From NCBI RefSeq assembly GCF_013822795.1, contig NZ_PNLB01000008.1, forward strand, positions 111,435-175,434: 64,000 nt of DNA, written 5' to 3'. A program made the translations under genes and the position numbers. Of the stretch, positions 45,393 through 54,667 are shown one piece after another (within the stretch, counting starts at the first letter, position 1; each line of letters opens with the position of its first letter). Source of the DNA: Phenylobacterium sp. GTDB taxonomy: Bacteria > Pseudomonadota > Alphaproteobacteria > Caulobacterales > Caulobacteraceae. The notes beneath the pieces are model-generated. The model ran no database searches and was not told the origin of the DNA. It saw nothing but the letters and a program-made list of their open reading frames with translations.

Positions 45393-48170
45393 ATGACGCG
45401 AAAACACGCAATGACGGGCGCCGCGCTGGCACTGGTCATGATCATGGGCGGAGCCGCCAATGCGGCGAGCATCACTCCGCCGAGCGAGGCCTTCGCCCAG
45501 AACCCGGGCAGCGACTACTTCCTCGCCGACTACACGGCCTATGAGGCCTACCTGAAGACCCTGGCCTCGCAGTCCGACCGCATGAAGCTGGTCGACTTCG
45601 GCAAGTCCGAAGAGGGCCGCACCCAGTGGATGGCCGTGGTTTCCTCGCCTGCCAACCTCGCCAAGCTCGATCACTACAAGTCGATCTCCAAGCGCCTGGC
45701 CAAGGCCGAGGGCCTTTCCAAGGACGAGGCCGCCAAGCTCGCCGCCGAAGGCAAGGCCATCGTCTGGATCGATGCGGGCCTGCACGCCACCGAGACCGTG
45801 ACCTCGCAGGGTCAGATCCAGGTGCTCTACCGCATGCTGTCTCAGAACGATCCTGAGACCCTGCGCATGCTGGACGACGTGATCATCCTGTTCGCGCACG
45901 ACAACCCGGACGGCATGGAACTGGTGTCCGACTGGTACATGCGCCACGACGATCCGAAGAAGCGCGAGTTCAACTCAATCCCGCGCCTCTATCAGAAGTA
46001 CGTGGGTCACGATAACAACCGCGACAGCTACATGTCGCAGATGGCTGAGACGACCAACGTCAACAAGCAGCTGTTCCGCGAGTGGTATCCGCAGATCATC
46101 TTCAACCAGCACCAGACCGGCCCGACGGGCATGGTCGTGTTCGTCCCGCCGTTCCGCGACCCGTTCAACTTCAACTACGACCCGCTGGTGATGACCTCGC
46201 TGCAGGAAGTCGGCATGGCCATGCACAGCCGGCTGGTCGCCGAGGACAAGCGCGGCTCGGGCGCCCGCAGCGCGGCCTCGTACTCCACCTGGCACAACGG
46301 GATGGAACGCTCGATCGCGTACTTCCACAACTCGATCGGCCTGCTGACCGAGATCATCGGCGGCCCGACCCCCGAGACCGTGAAGCTGGTTCCGAACCTG
46401 CAGCTGCCGAACGGCGACCGTCCGGCGCCGATCGCGCCGCAGACCTGGCACCTGTCGCAGACGGTCGAGTACCAGTGGACGATGAACCGCGCGGTCATCG
46501 ACTACGCCTCGCGCAACCGCGAACGCCTGCTCGCAAACATCTACAAGATGGGCGCGAACAGCATCGAGCGCGGGTCCAAGGACAGCTGGACCATCACGCC
46601 GACCAAGATCGACCTCCTCAACGAAGCCGCCAAGAAGGCCAAGCCCGCGGCTGAGGACGACATGATGGCGTCGTTCTTCGGCCGTGCCGGCGCCGTGGAC
46701 CCCAGCCTCTACAGCGTGCTGCAGGCCCCTGAAGCGCGCGACCCGCGTGGCTATGTCATTCCGGCCGATCAAGCCGACATGCCGACCGTGACGGCGTTCG
46801 TGAACGCTCTGATCAAGACCGGCGTCGACGTCGACCGCGCGACCAAGCCCTTCAAGGTCGGAACCAAGACCTACCCGGCCGGCTCGTACGTGGTGAAGAC
46901 TGCTCAGGCCTATCGCCCGCACGTCCTCGACATGTTCGAACCGCAGGATCACCCGCACGACACCGAGTATCCGGGCGGCCCGCCCAAGGCCCCCTACGAC
47001 GTGACCGGCTACACCCTCGCCTACCAGATGGGGATCAAGTTCGATCGCATCCTCGACGGTTTCGAGGCGCCGACCGAGCGCGTGCCTGACCTCGTCTCGG
47101 TGCAACCGGGGTCGGTGAAGGGCTCGGGCAAGGCCGGGTGGCTGATCAGCCACGAGACCAACAAGAGCTTCACCCTGACCAACCGTCTGCTGAAGGCCGG
47201 TCAGCCGGTGTTCTGGCTCAAGGACGGTGCCAAGGCGGGCAAGGAAAGCTTCGGCGCCGGCGCGATCTGGGTGCCCGCCTCCGCGCAGGCCCAGTCGATC
47301 ATCGCTGAGGGCGTGAAGGATCTGGGCATCGACGCCTACGCGGTCGGCGCCAAGCCGGGCGGCGAGGCGACCGCGCTGAAGCCGATCCGGGTCGGCCTGG
47401 TCGACGTCTACGGCGGCTCGATGCCCTCGGGCTGGAACCGCTGGCTGTTCGAACAGTTCGAAGCGCCCTTCGAGGTGGTCTATCCGCAGCGTCTCGACGC
47501 CGGCGATCTGGCCAAGGACTACGACGTCCTGGTCTTTGCCGACGGCGTGATCCCGGCTCCGCAAGGCGGGCCGTTCCGGGCCGGCCGCGGGTTCCCGCAG
47601 CCGAAGGCCGAGGACATTCCCGCCGAGTTCCGGCCGTGGCTGGGCGCGATCACCGACGACAAGACGCTGCCGCAGGTGGCCGAGTTCGCCAAGAACGGCG
47701 GCACGGTGATCACCATCGGCTCGTCTTCGCGCCTGGCGACGGTCATCGGGGCTCCGGTGGACGTGGCGGTCGCCAAGAAGGACGGCGAAAAGGTGCTCGG
47801 TCTCTCGACCAAGGAATTCTACATTCCGGGGTCGGTGCTGCGCGCCAAGGTCGATAACCGCCAACCGCTGGCCTATGGCCTGCCGCAGGACATCGACGTG
47901 TTCTTCGACCGCAGCCCGACCTTCAACCTCAAGGCCTCGGCCACCGGCGTCGCCAAGGTCGCCTGGTTCGACACCGACGCTCCGCTGCGCAGCGGCTGGG
48001 CGGTCGGTCAGGAGCGGCTGAAGGGCTCGACCGGCATCCTCGATATCGATGTCGGCAAGGGCAAGCTGTTCGTGATGGGCCCCGAAGTGACCCAGCGCGC
48101 CCAGTCGTACGGGACCTTCAAGTTCCTGTTCAACGGCATGCTCTACGGCCCGGCGGTGGCCAAGAAATAG
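45393..48170 (+). CDS. Large secreted M14 family zinc carboxypeptidase
   Basis: The 925-residue exported protein has a signal peptide (TGAALALVMIMGGAANA) and an N-terminal M14 peptidase domain. Zinc ligands are His131 and Glu134 in VWIDAGLHATETVTSQGQIQ and a later His; the substrate region includes FAHDNPDGMELVSDWYMRHD and FNQHQTGPTGMVVFVPPFRD. The large C-terminal part (from about residue 500) includes VGLVDVYGGSMPSGWNRWLF, a glutamine-amidotransferase-like fold seen in this long M14 group. It probably trims peptides outside the inner membrane. A terminator separates it from the M20 gene, so it has its own promoter. Confidence 0.92.
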   Translation: MTRKHAMTGAALALVMIMGGAANAASITPPSEAFAQNPGSDYFLADYTAYEAYLKTLASQSDRMKLVDFGKSEEGRTQWMAVVSSPANLAKLDHYKSISKRLAKAEGLSKDEAAKLAAEGKAIVWIDAGLHATETVTSQGQIQVLYRMLSQNDPETLRMLDDVIILFAHDNPDGMELVSDWYMRHDDPKKREFNSIPRLYQKYVGHDNNRDSYMSQMAETTNVNKQLFREWYPQIIFNQHQTGPTGMVVFVPPFRDPFNFNYDPLVMTSLQEVGMAMHSRLVAEDKRGSGARSAASYSTWHNGMERSIAYFHNSIGLLTEIIGGPTPETVKLVPNLQLPNGDRPAPIAPQTWHLSQTVEYQWTMNRAVIDYASRNRERLLANIYKMGANSIERGSKDSWTITPTKIDLLNEAAKKAKPAAEDDMMASFFGRAGAVDPSLYSVLQAPEARDPRGYVIPADQADMPTVTAFVNALIKTGVDVDRATKPFKVGTKTYPAGSYVVKTAQAYRPHVLDMFEPQDHPHDTEYPGGPPKAPYDVTGYTLAYQMGIKFDRILDGFEAPTERVPDLVSVQPGSVKGSGKAGWLISHETNKSFTLTNRLLKAGQPVFWLKDGAKAGKESFGAGAIWVPASAQAQSIIAEGVKDLGIDAYAVGAKPGGEATALKPIRVGLVDVYGGSMPSGWNRWLFEQFEAPFEVVYPQRLDAGDLAKDYDVLVFADGVIPAPQGGPFRAGRGFPQPKAEDIPAEFRPWLGAITDDKTLPQVAEFAKNGGTVITIGSSSRLATVIGAPVDVAVAKKDGEKVLGLSTKEFYIPGSVLRAKVDNRQPLAYGLPQDIDVFFDRSPTFNLKASATGVAKVAWFDTDAPLRSGWAVGQERLKGSTGILDIDVGKGKLFVMGPEVTQRAQSYGTFKFLFNGMLYGPAVAKK

Positions 48171-48216
48171 GCGTCTCCCCAGGACGTCGGCGCTGGGCGG
48201 CAACGCCCGGCGCCAG

Positions 48217-48251
48217 GAGCGTCGGACCTTCGGGTCCGGCGCTCTTTTTTT
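48217..48251 (+). terminator. Strong terminator after the M14 gene, UUCG loop
   Basis: A 12-bp stem (48217-48228 with 48233-48244) is closed by an exceptionally stable TTCG tetraloop and followed by seven T. Confidence 0.92.
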
Positions 48252-48286
48252 GCCTGCACGCGCCCGTGCCGAGCACGCAACAAGAA

Positions 48287-48312
48287 GGGCGCCGGTCTTG
48301 CGACCGACGCCC
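48287..48312 (-). terminator. Probable terminator of the large TonB receptor
   Basis: An 11-bp stem with one mismatch (48287-48297 with 48302-48312, loop TTGC) lies 68 bp after the receptor stop; on the minus strand it is followed by TTCTTGTT. Confidence 0.55.
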
Positions 48313-48379
48313 TCCACCGCCAAGGACGCAGCGGCTTGTGGCGACAGGGACGGTGGGGCCGCCCCTGCCTCCGTTTGTC

Positions 48380-51367
48380 CTAGAAACGCTTGCGCACGCC
48401 CACGTAGTAGGTGCGGCCCATCACGTCGTAGTTCTGTTGGTCGTAGTTGTACTCGGTGTCGCCAGCCTGCGGCGGGTTCTGGTTGAACAGGTTGTTCACG
48501 CCAAAGCGCAGGTCGGTCTCCCACGGCAGCTTCACGCGGCTGTTGAGGTCGAAGATGTTGTAGGCCTTCACACCGCGGGCGGTGCTGGTCGGGGTGACGA
48601 CCGTGGCCGAGTTCTTCATCTCGCTGATATAGCGCCAGCGCAGGCCGACGCTGGCCGGGCCGCGGGTATAGGTCGCCGAGGTGACCGACTTCCACTCCGG
48701 GTGAGCCTGGCCGGCGCTGGTCTCGACGGCCGTGCCCCAGGTGCCGGCGTAGTCGTAGGTGGCGGCGTTCGGCAGGTTCTGGATCTTGAACTGGTCCAGC
48801 CAGCCGACCGAGACGTTGATCGCCAGCGTGCCGGGGTCGTCGCCCAGGCCGACATCCATCAGATCGATGTTCCAGTCGAACTGGAAGTCGATGCCGGTGG
48901 TTTCGAACTGACCAAGGTTCTGCAGCGGCTGAACGGGGTTCAGCGGCACGCCCGACGCCGTGTTACGGGCGATCAGCTGGCAGTAGTAGTTGTTCGGATC
49001 GTAGGTCGGGTTCGCGCCGCCCGCGTTGTAGCAGAACTGGAACGAGTTCTTCACCGGCAGGCTGCCGACGGCGTCCTTCACCTTGATGCTGTAGTAGTCG
49101 ATCGAGGCCGACATACGGCTCAGCAGCGGGTGCTCGAACGGCGACTGAATGACCGCGCCGAACGAGAAGGTGTCGGCGGTTTCTTCCTGCAGGTCGGGGT
49201 TGCCGCCGGTGAGGGCGAACACCTGGGCCGTGCCGAGCTGGTAGCTGTCGATGATCGCGGTCGGAACGCCCTGGGTCAGGCAGAGCGCCCGGACCTGAGC
49301 GGCGTTCGCGCCCTGACGGAACGACGAGCGGACGTCACAGGGATCGCCGTCGGTGTTGGTCGGACCGGCGGTGCCGATGGCGACCGAGCCCGTCGAGACC
49401 GGCGCGTAGAGTTCGCCGACGCTCGGGGCGCGGATGGCGCGATTGTAGCCGCCGCGGAAGCGCAGGCTGTCGATCACCGACCAGTCGAAGTCGATCTTGT
49501 AGGTGCTGATCGCGCCGACCGACGAATAGTCCGAGAAGCGGTAGCCGAGGTTGGTGTTGAACTCCTTGACGAATGGCAGATCCTTCACGATCGGGACCAG
49601 CAGTTCACCGAAGGCTTCGTAGGTGTCGACCGAACCGGACGCGTCACGCAGCACGCTATAGCCCAGCACGTCCGAAGTGCCGTCGGGCTGGTTCAGCTGG
49701 CTGTCCGGGGTGAAGGTGTACTCGTTCGAACGGTAGTCGACGCCGGCCGCAAAGCGGATTTCGCCGGCAGGCAGTTCATACAGGCCGCCCTGGACGCTGG
49801 CTTCCACGATCCGCTGTTCCAGCTCGTTCTGGTTCAGCGTGCGACGGCTGATGTAGCGGATGCAGTCGCCCGAGGGGGTCAGGTTGCCGAAGGGGTTCCA
49901 GCCGCCGGTGCAGTATTCGGTGCCGCCCGTCGGGCTGCGCAGCAGGCGGTTGACCGCGCTGGCGCTGGCGCCGCCGGTCTGCTCGTTGTCGAACTTGGCC
50001 TTCGAGAACGAGGCGTAGGCGTCCCAGGTCCAGTCCTTGATGCCGACTTCGCCCGAGAGGCCGCTGGTCAGCTGGTAGACGGTGTACTCGTAGCGCTGGA
50101 TCCGCGGACCCAGGATGTTGAGCGCCTTGTAGAAGGTGAAGTCGGCGCCCGGGGTCGGACGCGAGGCCAGGATGGCGCGGAAATCGGTCGGAATGAACGG
50201 GTTCGAGACCGGGACGGTCAGGCCGTAGACGTTCGAGGCCAGGGTCGGGTTCGAGATACCGACCGACTCATAATCCGTGAAGGTGAACTGGGTGAAGAAC
50301 TTCACATTGTCGGTCAGGTCATAGTCGATCTTGCCGAACACCGAGTAGCGGTCGAGATCCGACTGCATCGAGCCGCCGTCGTAGCCGAAATTGACCTGCT
50401 GCTGGGTGCCAGAGGCGTTCGAGTTGACGATGTAGGCGTCGTTGGTCTGCGGGTCGCGGAAGTTCTGAACCTTCACGCCGGCGGTCGAGAAGATCGACTG
50501 GTCGGTGTTGAAGCCGATCTGGCCGGTGTAGCGGCCGGCGGCGTTGCCCGGCAGGGCGGCCGTGCCGTACTTGCCGACGAACACGCTGTTGACCGAAGCC
50601 AAGGTCGGCAGGTTGGCGCCGAACAGCACCGTGCCCTGCGGGATGGTCGACAGGCCCGGCGTCGTCAGGCGGAAGACGTTCCAATCGCGGGCGCTCTGCA
50701 GGGCGATGTCGCGGTTGGTGTAGTCGATCGACATCACGGCGCGGCCGCGGCCTTCGTCGAACGCCCGGCCGGCGGTCAGCGAGACCTTGAAGGACTCGCC
50801 GTCGCCGTGTTCCGAGATGCCGTACTGGCTGTCGACGGTGATGCCTTCGAAGTTGCGCTTCAGGCGGAAGTTCACCACGCCGGCGGTGGCGTCCGAGCCA
50901 TAGGCGGTCGAGGCGCCGCCGGTGATGACTTCGACGTTCTCGATCAGGGCTTCAGGAATGGTGTTGAGGTCGACCGAGCCGTCCGGGTTCGACGGCTGCA
51001 GACGGCGGCCGTCCATCAGGATCAGGGTGCGCTTGGCGCCGAGGCCGCGCAGCGAGGCGTACGACTGGCCGCCGTTCAGACCGGTCGAGGTCGAGCCGGT
51101 GTTGCCCTGGCCGAACGAACCGGAGAACTGCGGCATCTGCGACAGCGACTTCTCGACGGTCACCTGGCCGGTGTTCTCGATCGCCGCCTGGCCGACCGAG
51201 ACGATCGGGCTGTTGGCGACGTAGTCAGGACGGGCGATACGCGAACCGGTGACGACGACTTCCTCGACCGCGGTGGTCGCATCCTGAGCCTGTGCAACCC
51301 CGCCGGCGAGCAGAGCGCCATAGGCGACGCCCCCCACCATCAACCACTTCAAAGAACTCGAATTCAT
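48380..51367 (-). CDS. Large TonB-dependent receptor (outer membrane)
   Basis: The 995-residue receptor starts MNSSSLKWLMVGGVAYGALL, a signal peptide ending AQAQ. The plug contains TTAVEEVVVTGSRIARPDYV (TonB-box region), SYASLRGLGAKRTLILMDGR and IENVEVITGGASTAYGSDAT, typical of the abundant Caulobacter/Xanthomonas receptors that import carbohydrates or other polymers. The barrel ends MGRTYYVGVRKRF. Upstream coding in the same frame is noise; AAGGGCGG lies before ATG 51367. It is divergent from the TPR-2OG oxygenase, a pairing seen near such receptors in related genomes. Confidence 0.93.
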   Translation of the reverse strand: MNSSSLKWLMVGGVAYGALLAGGVAQAQDATTAVEEVVVTGSRIARPDYVANSPIVSVGQAAIENTGQVTVEKSLSQMPQFSGSFGQGNTGSTSTGLNGGQSYASLRGLGAKRTLILMDGRRLQPSNPDGSVDLNTIPEALIENVEVITGGASTAYGSDATAGVVNFRLKRNFEGITVDSQYGISEHGDGESFKVSLTAGRAFDEGRGRAVMSIDYTNRDIALQSARDWNVFRLTTPGLSTIPQGTVLFGANLPTLASVNSVFVGKYGTAALPGNAAGRYTGQIGFNTDQSIFSTAGVKVQNFRDPQTNDAYIVNSNASGTQQQVNFGYDGGSMQSDLDRYSVFGKIDYDLTDNVKFFTQFTFTDYESVGISNPTLASNVYGLTVPVSNPFIPTDFRAILASRPTPGADFTFYKALNILGPRIQRYEYTVYQLTSGLSGEVGIKDWTWDAYASFSKAKFDNEQTGGASASAVNRLLRSPTGGTEYCTGGWNPFGNLTPSGDCIRYISRRTLNQNELEQRIVEASVQGGLYELPAGEIRFAAGVDYRSNEYTFTPDSQLNQPDGTSDVLGYSVLRDASGSVDTYEAFGELLVPIVKDLPFVKEFNTNLGYRFSDYSSVGAISTYKIDFDWSVIDSLRFRGGYNRAIRAPSVGELYAPVSTGSVAIGTAGPTNTDGDPCDVRSSFRQGANAAQVRALCLTQGVPTAIIDSYQLGTAQVFALTGGNPDLQEETADTFSFGAVIQSPFEHPLLSRMSASIDYYSIKVKDAVGSLPVKNSFQFCYNAGGANPTYDPNNYYCQLIARNTASGVPLNPVQPLQNLGQFETTGIDFQFDWNIDLMDVGLGDDPGTLAINVSVGWLDQFKIQNLPNAATYDYAGTWGTAVETSAGQAHPEWKSVTSATYTRGPASVGLRWRYISEMKNSATVVTPTSTARGVKAYNIFDLNSRVKLPWETDLRFGVNNLFNQNPPQAGDTEYNYDQQNYDVMGRTYYVGVRKRF

Positions 51368-51607
51368 CCGTCCGCCCTTGTTATTCGACGACGCACCCCT
51401 CGCGCGTCCGGACCCCAAGACGCAGGGGTTCCAAGGACCCACATGTCCGATCTGTAATTTTTCGCAGGCCGCGGCTCGGCTCTTTCGGAGTGCGGCTTTT
51501 GCGCCGCGCCTGAACGGTCGGCGCCCACTGGACAGGCTCCGGGCCGGGTTCGCACAATGCGCGCGCACGCTCGCACGCCGGGCTGGCGAATGTTCAGTTA
51601 ACGGAAG

Positions 51608-53248
51608 TTGAGACGCTTGCTCGCCGCCCTCCCCCCGCTGCCGCCTGCAACCGCCCAGGCGCTCGATCAAGCGCGCGCCCTGGGCCGCGCCGGCCGACTG
51701 GTTGAAGCCGAGCGGCTCTACCGCGAGGTCCTCGCCGCGGACGGGACCTGCGTCCAGGCGGTCGTAGCCCTCGCCCGACTGTTGACCAGTTCTGGTCGCG
51801 CGGCGGAAGCCGAGGCTCTGACCCGCCCCTTCACACAGGACGAGCACCCCTGGCATGAGGCGCTCTCGACACGGGCAGCCGCCCTAAAGGCGCTCGACCG
51901 AAAGCCGGAGTCGCTGGCCGACTATCAGCGCGCGGCGCTGCTCAACTCCGCAAGCGGCGTCGCCGCCCACAACGTCGCCTCCGGCCTGGGCGACGCCGGT
52001 CGCGACCGCGAGGCCGCCGCAGAGGCCGAGCGCGCCTTTTCACTGGGCCTCGACGCGCCCGAGACCTGGCTGGTCTATGGTCGGGCTCTGCAGGGCCTGC
52101 GGCGGTTCGAGGAGGCCGAGACCGCCTTCCGCAACGCCGTCGCCCGACGTCCCGCCTATGCCGACGCCCTGCGCGACCTGGGGCAGCTGATCTGGATGCG
52201 TTCCGGCGACGCCGGCCTGGCCATCGCCCCCATCGATGCGGCCCTGGCGGGCGCCGAGCCCGCGGTCAGGCCGCTGCTGGCCGGGGTCAAGATCCGCCTG
52301 CTGAACCACGTCGCCGGCGAAGCGCAGGCCCTGGCTTTCGCCCAGGCGGCGCTGGCCGCCGCCCCCAGCGACCCGCGCCTGGCGCTGGAGACCGCGGCGC
52401 TGTCGCTCCACTCGTCGCCCGAGCGCAGCCGCGAGCTCTGCGCCGCCGTGCTGGCCCGCAGCCCGCGCGATCCGTCCGCGCGCCGCGCCATGGCTCACGC
52501 TTGCCTGGCGCTGGGCGACTGCGCCGCCGCCGCGCAGATCGCCCAACAACTGCTGACCGAGAACCCCATCGACCAGGAAGCGGCCGCGGTGCTGGCCACC
52601 GCCTGGCGGGCGGGCGGCGACGAGCGCTATCGCGGCCTCTGGGACTACGACGCGCTGGTGCGCGCCCAGACCATCGACACGCCCGACGGTTGGAGCAGCC
52701 TGGAGGCCTATCTCGCCGACCTGCGTGTCGCGCTCGCCGAGTTGCACGCCCTACAGGCTCATCCGGTCGAACAGTCGGTCCGCGGCGGCACCCAGACCTC
52801 GCAGAACCTGCTCGCCTCCGAACACCCCGCCATTCGCGCCTTTTTCCAGGCGGTGGAGGGACCGATCGCCGCCTACCGCGCCGTGATCGGCAAGGGCGGG
52901 GACATGTTCCGCGCCCGCAATGACGGCGGCCACCGGATTTTGGGCGCCTGGTCCGTGCGGCTGAGGCCGGGCGGCTTCCACGTCGACCACATTCATCCGC
53001 AGGGCTGGATCTCGTCGGCCTGCTACATCGACGTCCCCCAGGCGCTCGGCGACGAGGCCGACCGCGCGGGCTGGCTGCGCTTCGGGGCGCCGCCGATTCC
53101 GACGCGACCGACGCTGGCGGCCGAGCACTTCGTGCGGCCGCAGCCCGGGCTGCTGGCCCTGTTTCCTTCGTACATGTGGCACGGCACCGTTCCGTTCGGC
53201 GGCGACCAGGTGCGCACGACCATCGCCTTCGACATCGCTCCGGCCTAG
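51608..53248 (+). CDS. TPR-repeat protein with C-terminal 2OG-Fe(II) oxygenase-like domain
   Basis: The 546-residue protein has about eight TPR-like helix pairs from residue 15 to 370 (ALGRAGRLVEAERLYREVLA; ALQGLRRFEEAETAFRNAVA; RPAYADALRDLGQLI). The C-terminal 150 residues match the putative 2OG-Fe(II) oxygenase of TPR-containing proteins: LGAWSVRLRPGGFHVDHIHP, QGWISSACYIDVP and ALFPSYMWHGTVPF, giving candidate iron ligands in His-x-His and a later His. No signal peptide, so cytoplasmic. The start is probably TTG 51608 with GGAAG before it. It may modify proteins held by the TPR scaffold; target unknown. Confidence 0.88.
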   Translation: MRRLLAALPPLPPATAQALDQARALGRAGRLVEAERLYREVLAADGTCVQAVVALARLLTSSGRAAEAEALTRPFTQDEHPWHEALSTRAAALKALDRKPESLADYQRAALLNSASGVAAHNVASGLGDAGRDREAAAEAERAFSLGLDAPETWLVYGRALQGLRRFEEAETAFRNAVARRPAYADALRDLGQLIWMRSGDAGLAIAPIDAALAGAEPAVRPLLAGVKIRLLNHVAGEAQALAFAQAALAAAPSDPRLALETAALSLHSSPERSRELCAAVLARSPRDPSARRAMAHACLALGDCAAAAQIAQQLLTENPIDQEAAAVLATAWRAGGDERYRGLWDYDALVRAQTIDTPDGWSSLEAYLADLRVALAELHALQAHPVEQSVRGGTQTSQNLLASEHPAIRAFFQAVEGPIAAYRAVIGKGGDMFRARNDGGHRILGAWSVRLRPGGFHVDHIHPQGWISSACYIDVPQALGDEADRAGWLRFGAPPIPTRPTLAAEHFVRPQPGLLALFPSYMWHGTVPFGGDQVRTTIAFDIAPA

Positions 53249-53392
53249 CAAGTCGTCGGCCCCGTCCGACGGAAAGGCTATGGCGCGGCGACGATTTGGC
53301 ATGAGGCGCTGCGTCTTGCGTGCGTCTTGAGGGGAAGTCGGAGTTTCGCGGCCTTGTCGCGCCGACCGCCTTCCACGAGCCGTGAGCCGCCC

Positions 53393-54667
53393 ATGAACCG
53401 CCGTTTCGCCCTGCTGATCGTCCTTTCCATGGTGCTCGGCGTGGGGGTCGGATGGGCCTGCAACCAGTTCCTCAGCGCCGAACAGGCCAAGCAGGCGGCC
53501 GACGGCCTGTCGCTGATCACCGACGTCTTCCTGCGGCTGATCAAGATGATCATCGCCCCGCTGGTGTTCACGACGCTGGTGGCCGGCATCGCCCACATGG
53601 AGAACGCCGCGGCCATCGGCCGGATCGGCGCCAAGACCATGGGCTGGTTCATCTGTGCGTCGATCGTCTCGCTGCTGGTCGGCCTCATGATGGTCCACCT
53701 GCTGCAGCCCGGCGCGGGCCTGCACCTGGAGACTGCGGCCGCCGCCGCCCCGACTGCGGCCAACACCGACGCCTTCACGCTGAAGGGCTTCATCACCCAC
53801 CTGGTGCCGACCTCGATCGTCGACGCCATGGCCAAGAACGAGATCCTGCAGATCGTCGTCTTCTCGCTGTTCGTCGGCACTGCGGTGGCCGCGGTCGACG
53901 ATCGTGCGCCGGCTGTGGCGGTCCTGGTCGAACAGGGCGCCCAGATCATGCTAAAGGTCACCGAGTTCGTGATGAAGCTGGCCCCGCTGGCCATCTTCGC
54001 GGCCCTCGCCTCGACCATCGCGACGCAAGGCCTGGCCATGCTGGCGGTCTACGGCAAGTTCGTGGTCGGCTTCTACGCGACCATGGGCGTGCTGTGGGGG
54101 CTGCTGTTCATCGCCGGCTTCCTGGTGATCGGCAAACGCGTCGTCCCGCTGTTCGGCGCGATCCGCACCCCGGCCCTGCTGGCCTTCTCGACCGCCAGTT
54201 CGGAGGCCGCCTATCCGCGCATCCTGGACGCTCTGCCGAAGGTCGGCGTGCGCCGCCGCATCGTCTCGTTCGTCCTGCCGCTGGGTTACTCGTTCAACCT
54301 CGACGGCTCGATGCTGTACTGCACGTTCGCGACCATCTTCATCACCCAGGCGCACGGTGTGCATCTGACGGTTCAACAGCAGATCTTCATGCTGCTGCTG
54401 CTGATGGTGACCTCGAAAGGCATCGCCGGCGTGCCGCGCGCCTCGCTGGTGGTGATCATGGCCACCCTCACCTACTTCGGGCTGCCCGAGGCCTGGATCG
54501 CCATCGTGCTCGGCGTCGACCACCTGCTCGACATGGGCCGCTCGGCGACCAACGTGGTCGGCAATTCGGTCGCCGCCGCGGTGGTGGCCAAGTGGGAGGG
54601 CGAGCTGGAGGACATCGAGGACGAGGATCCCGACGCCCCCGGCGAGCCCGCCAAGGCTACGGCCTAG
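53393..54667 (+). CDS. Dicarboxylate/amino acid:cation symporter (DAACS family)
   Basis: The 424-residue inner-membrane symporter brings in a C4-dicarboxylate or acidic amino acid with Na+ or H+. It has VFLRLIKMIIAPLVFTTLVA, the Ser-rich reentrant loop LLAFSTASSEAAYPRILDAL, LGYSFNLDGSMLYCTFATIF (the Asn-Leu-Asp-Gly signature) and LDMGRSATNVVGNSVAAAVV with the substrate Asp and Asn. The C-terminus is acidic (ELEDIEDEDPDAP). ATG 53393 begins the conserved NRRFALLIVLSMVLGVGVG. Its stop shares CTAG with the convergent hydrolase. Confidence 0.94.
   Translation: MNRRFALLIVLSMVLGVGVGWACNQFLSAEQAKQAADGLSLITDVFLRLIKMIIAPLVFTTLVAGIAHMENAAAIGRIGAKTMGWFICASIVSLLVGLMMVHLLQPGAGLHLETAAAAAPTAANTDAFTLKGFITHLVPTSIVDAMAKNEILQIVVFSLFVGTAVAAVDDRAPAVAVLVEQGAQIMLKVTEFVMKLAPLAIFAALASTIATQGLAMLAVYGKFVVGFYATMGVLWGLLFIAGFLVIGKRVVPLFGAIRTPALLAFSTASSEAAYPRILDALPKVGVRRRIVSFVLPLGYSFNLDGSMLYCTFATIFITQAHGVHLTVQQQIFMLLLLMVTSKGIAGVPRASLVVIMATLTYFGLPEAWIAIVLGVDHLLDMGRSATNVVGNSVAAAVVAKWEGELEDIEDEDPDAPGEPAKATA

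Noticed and set aside
45975..48695. Long minus-strand frame opposite the M14 peptidase
   Set aside because: It crosses two strong terminators and has no domain; the peptidase is clear.
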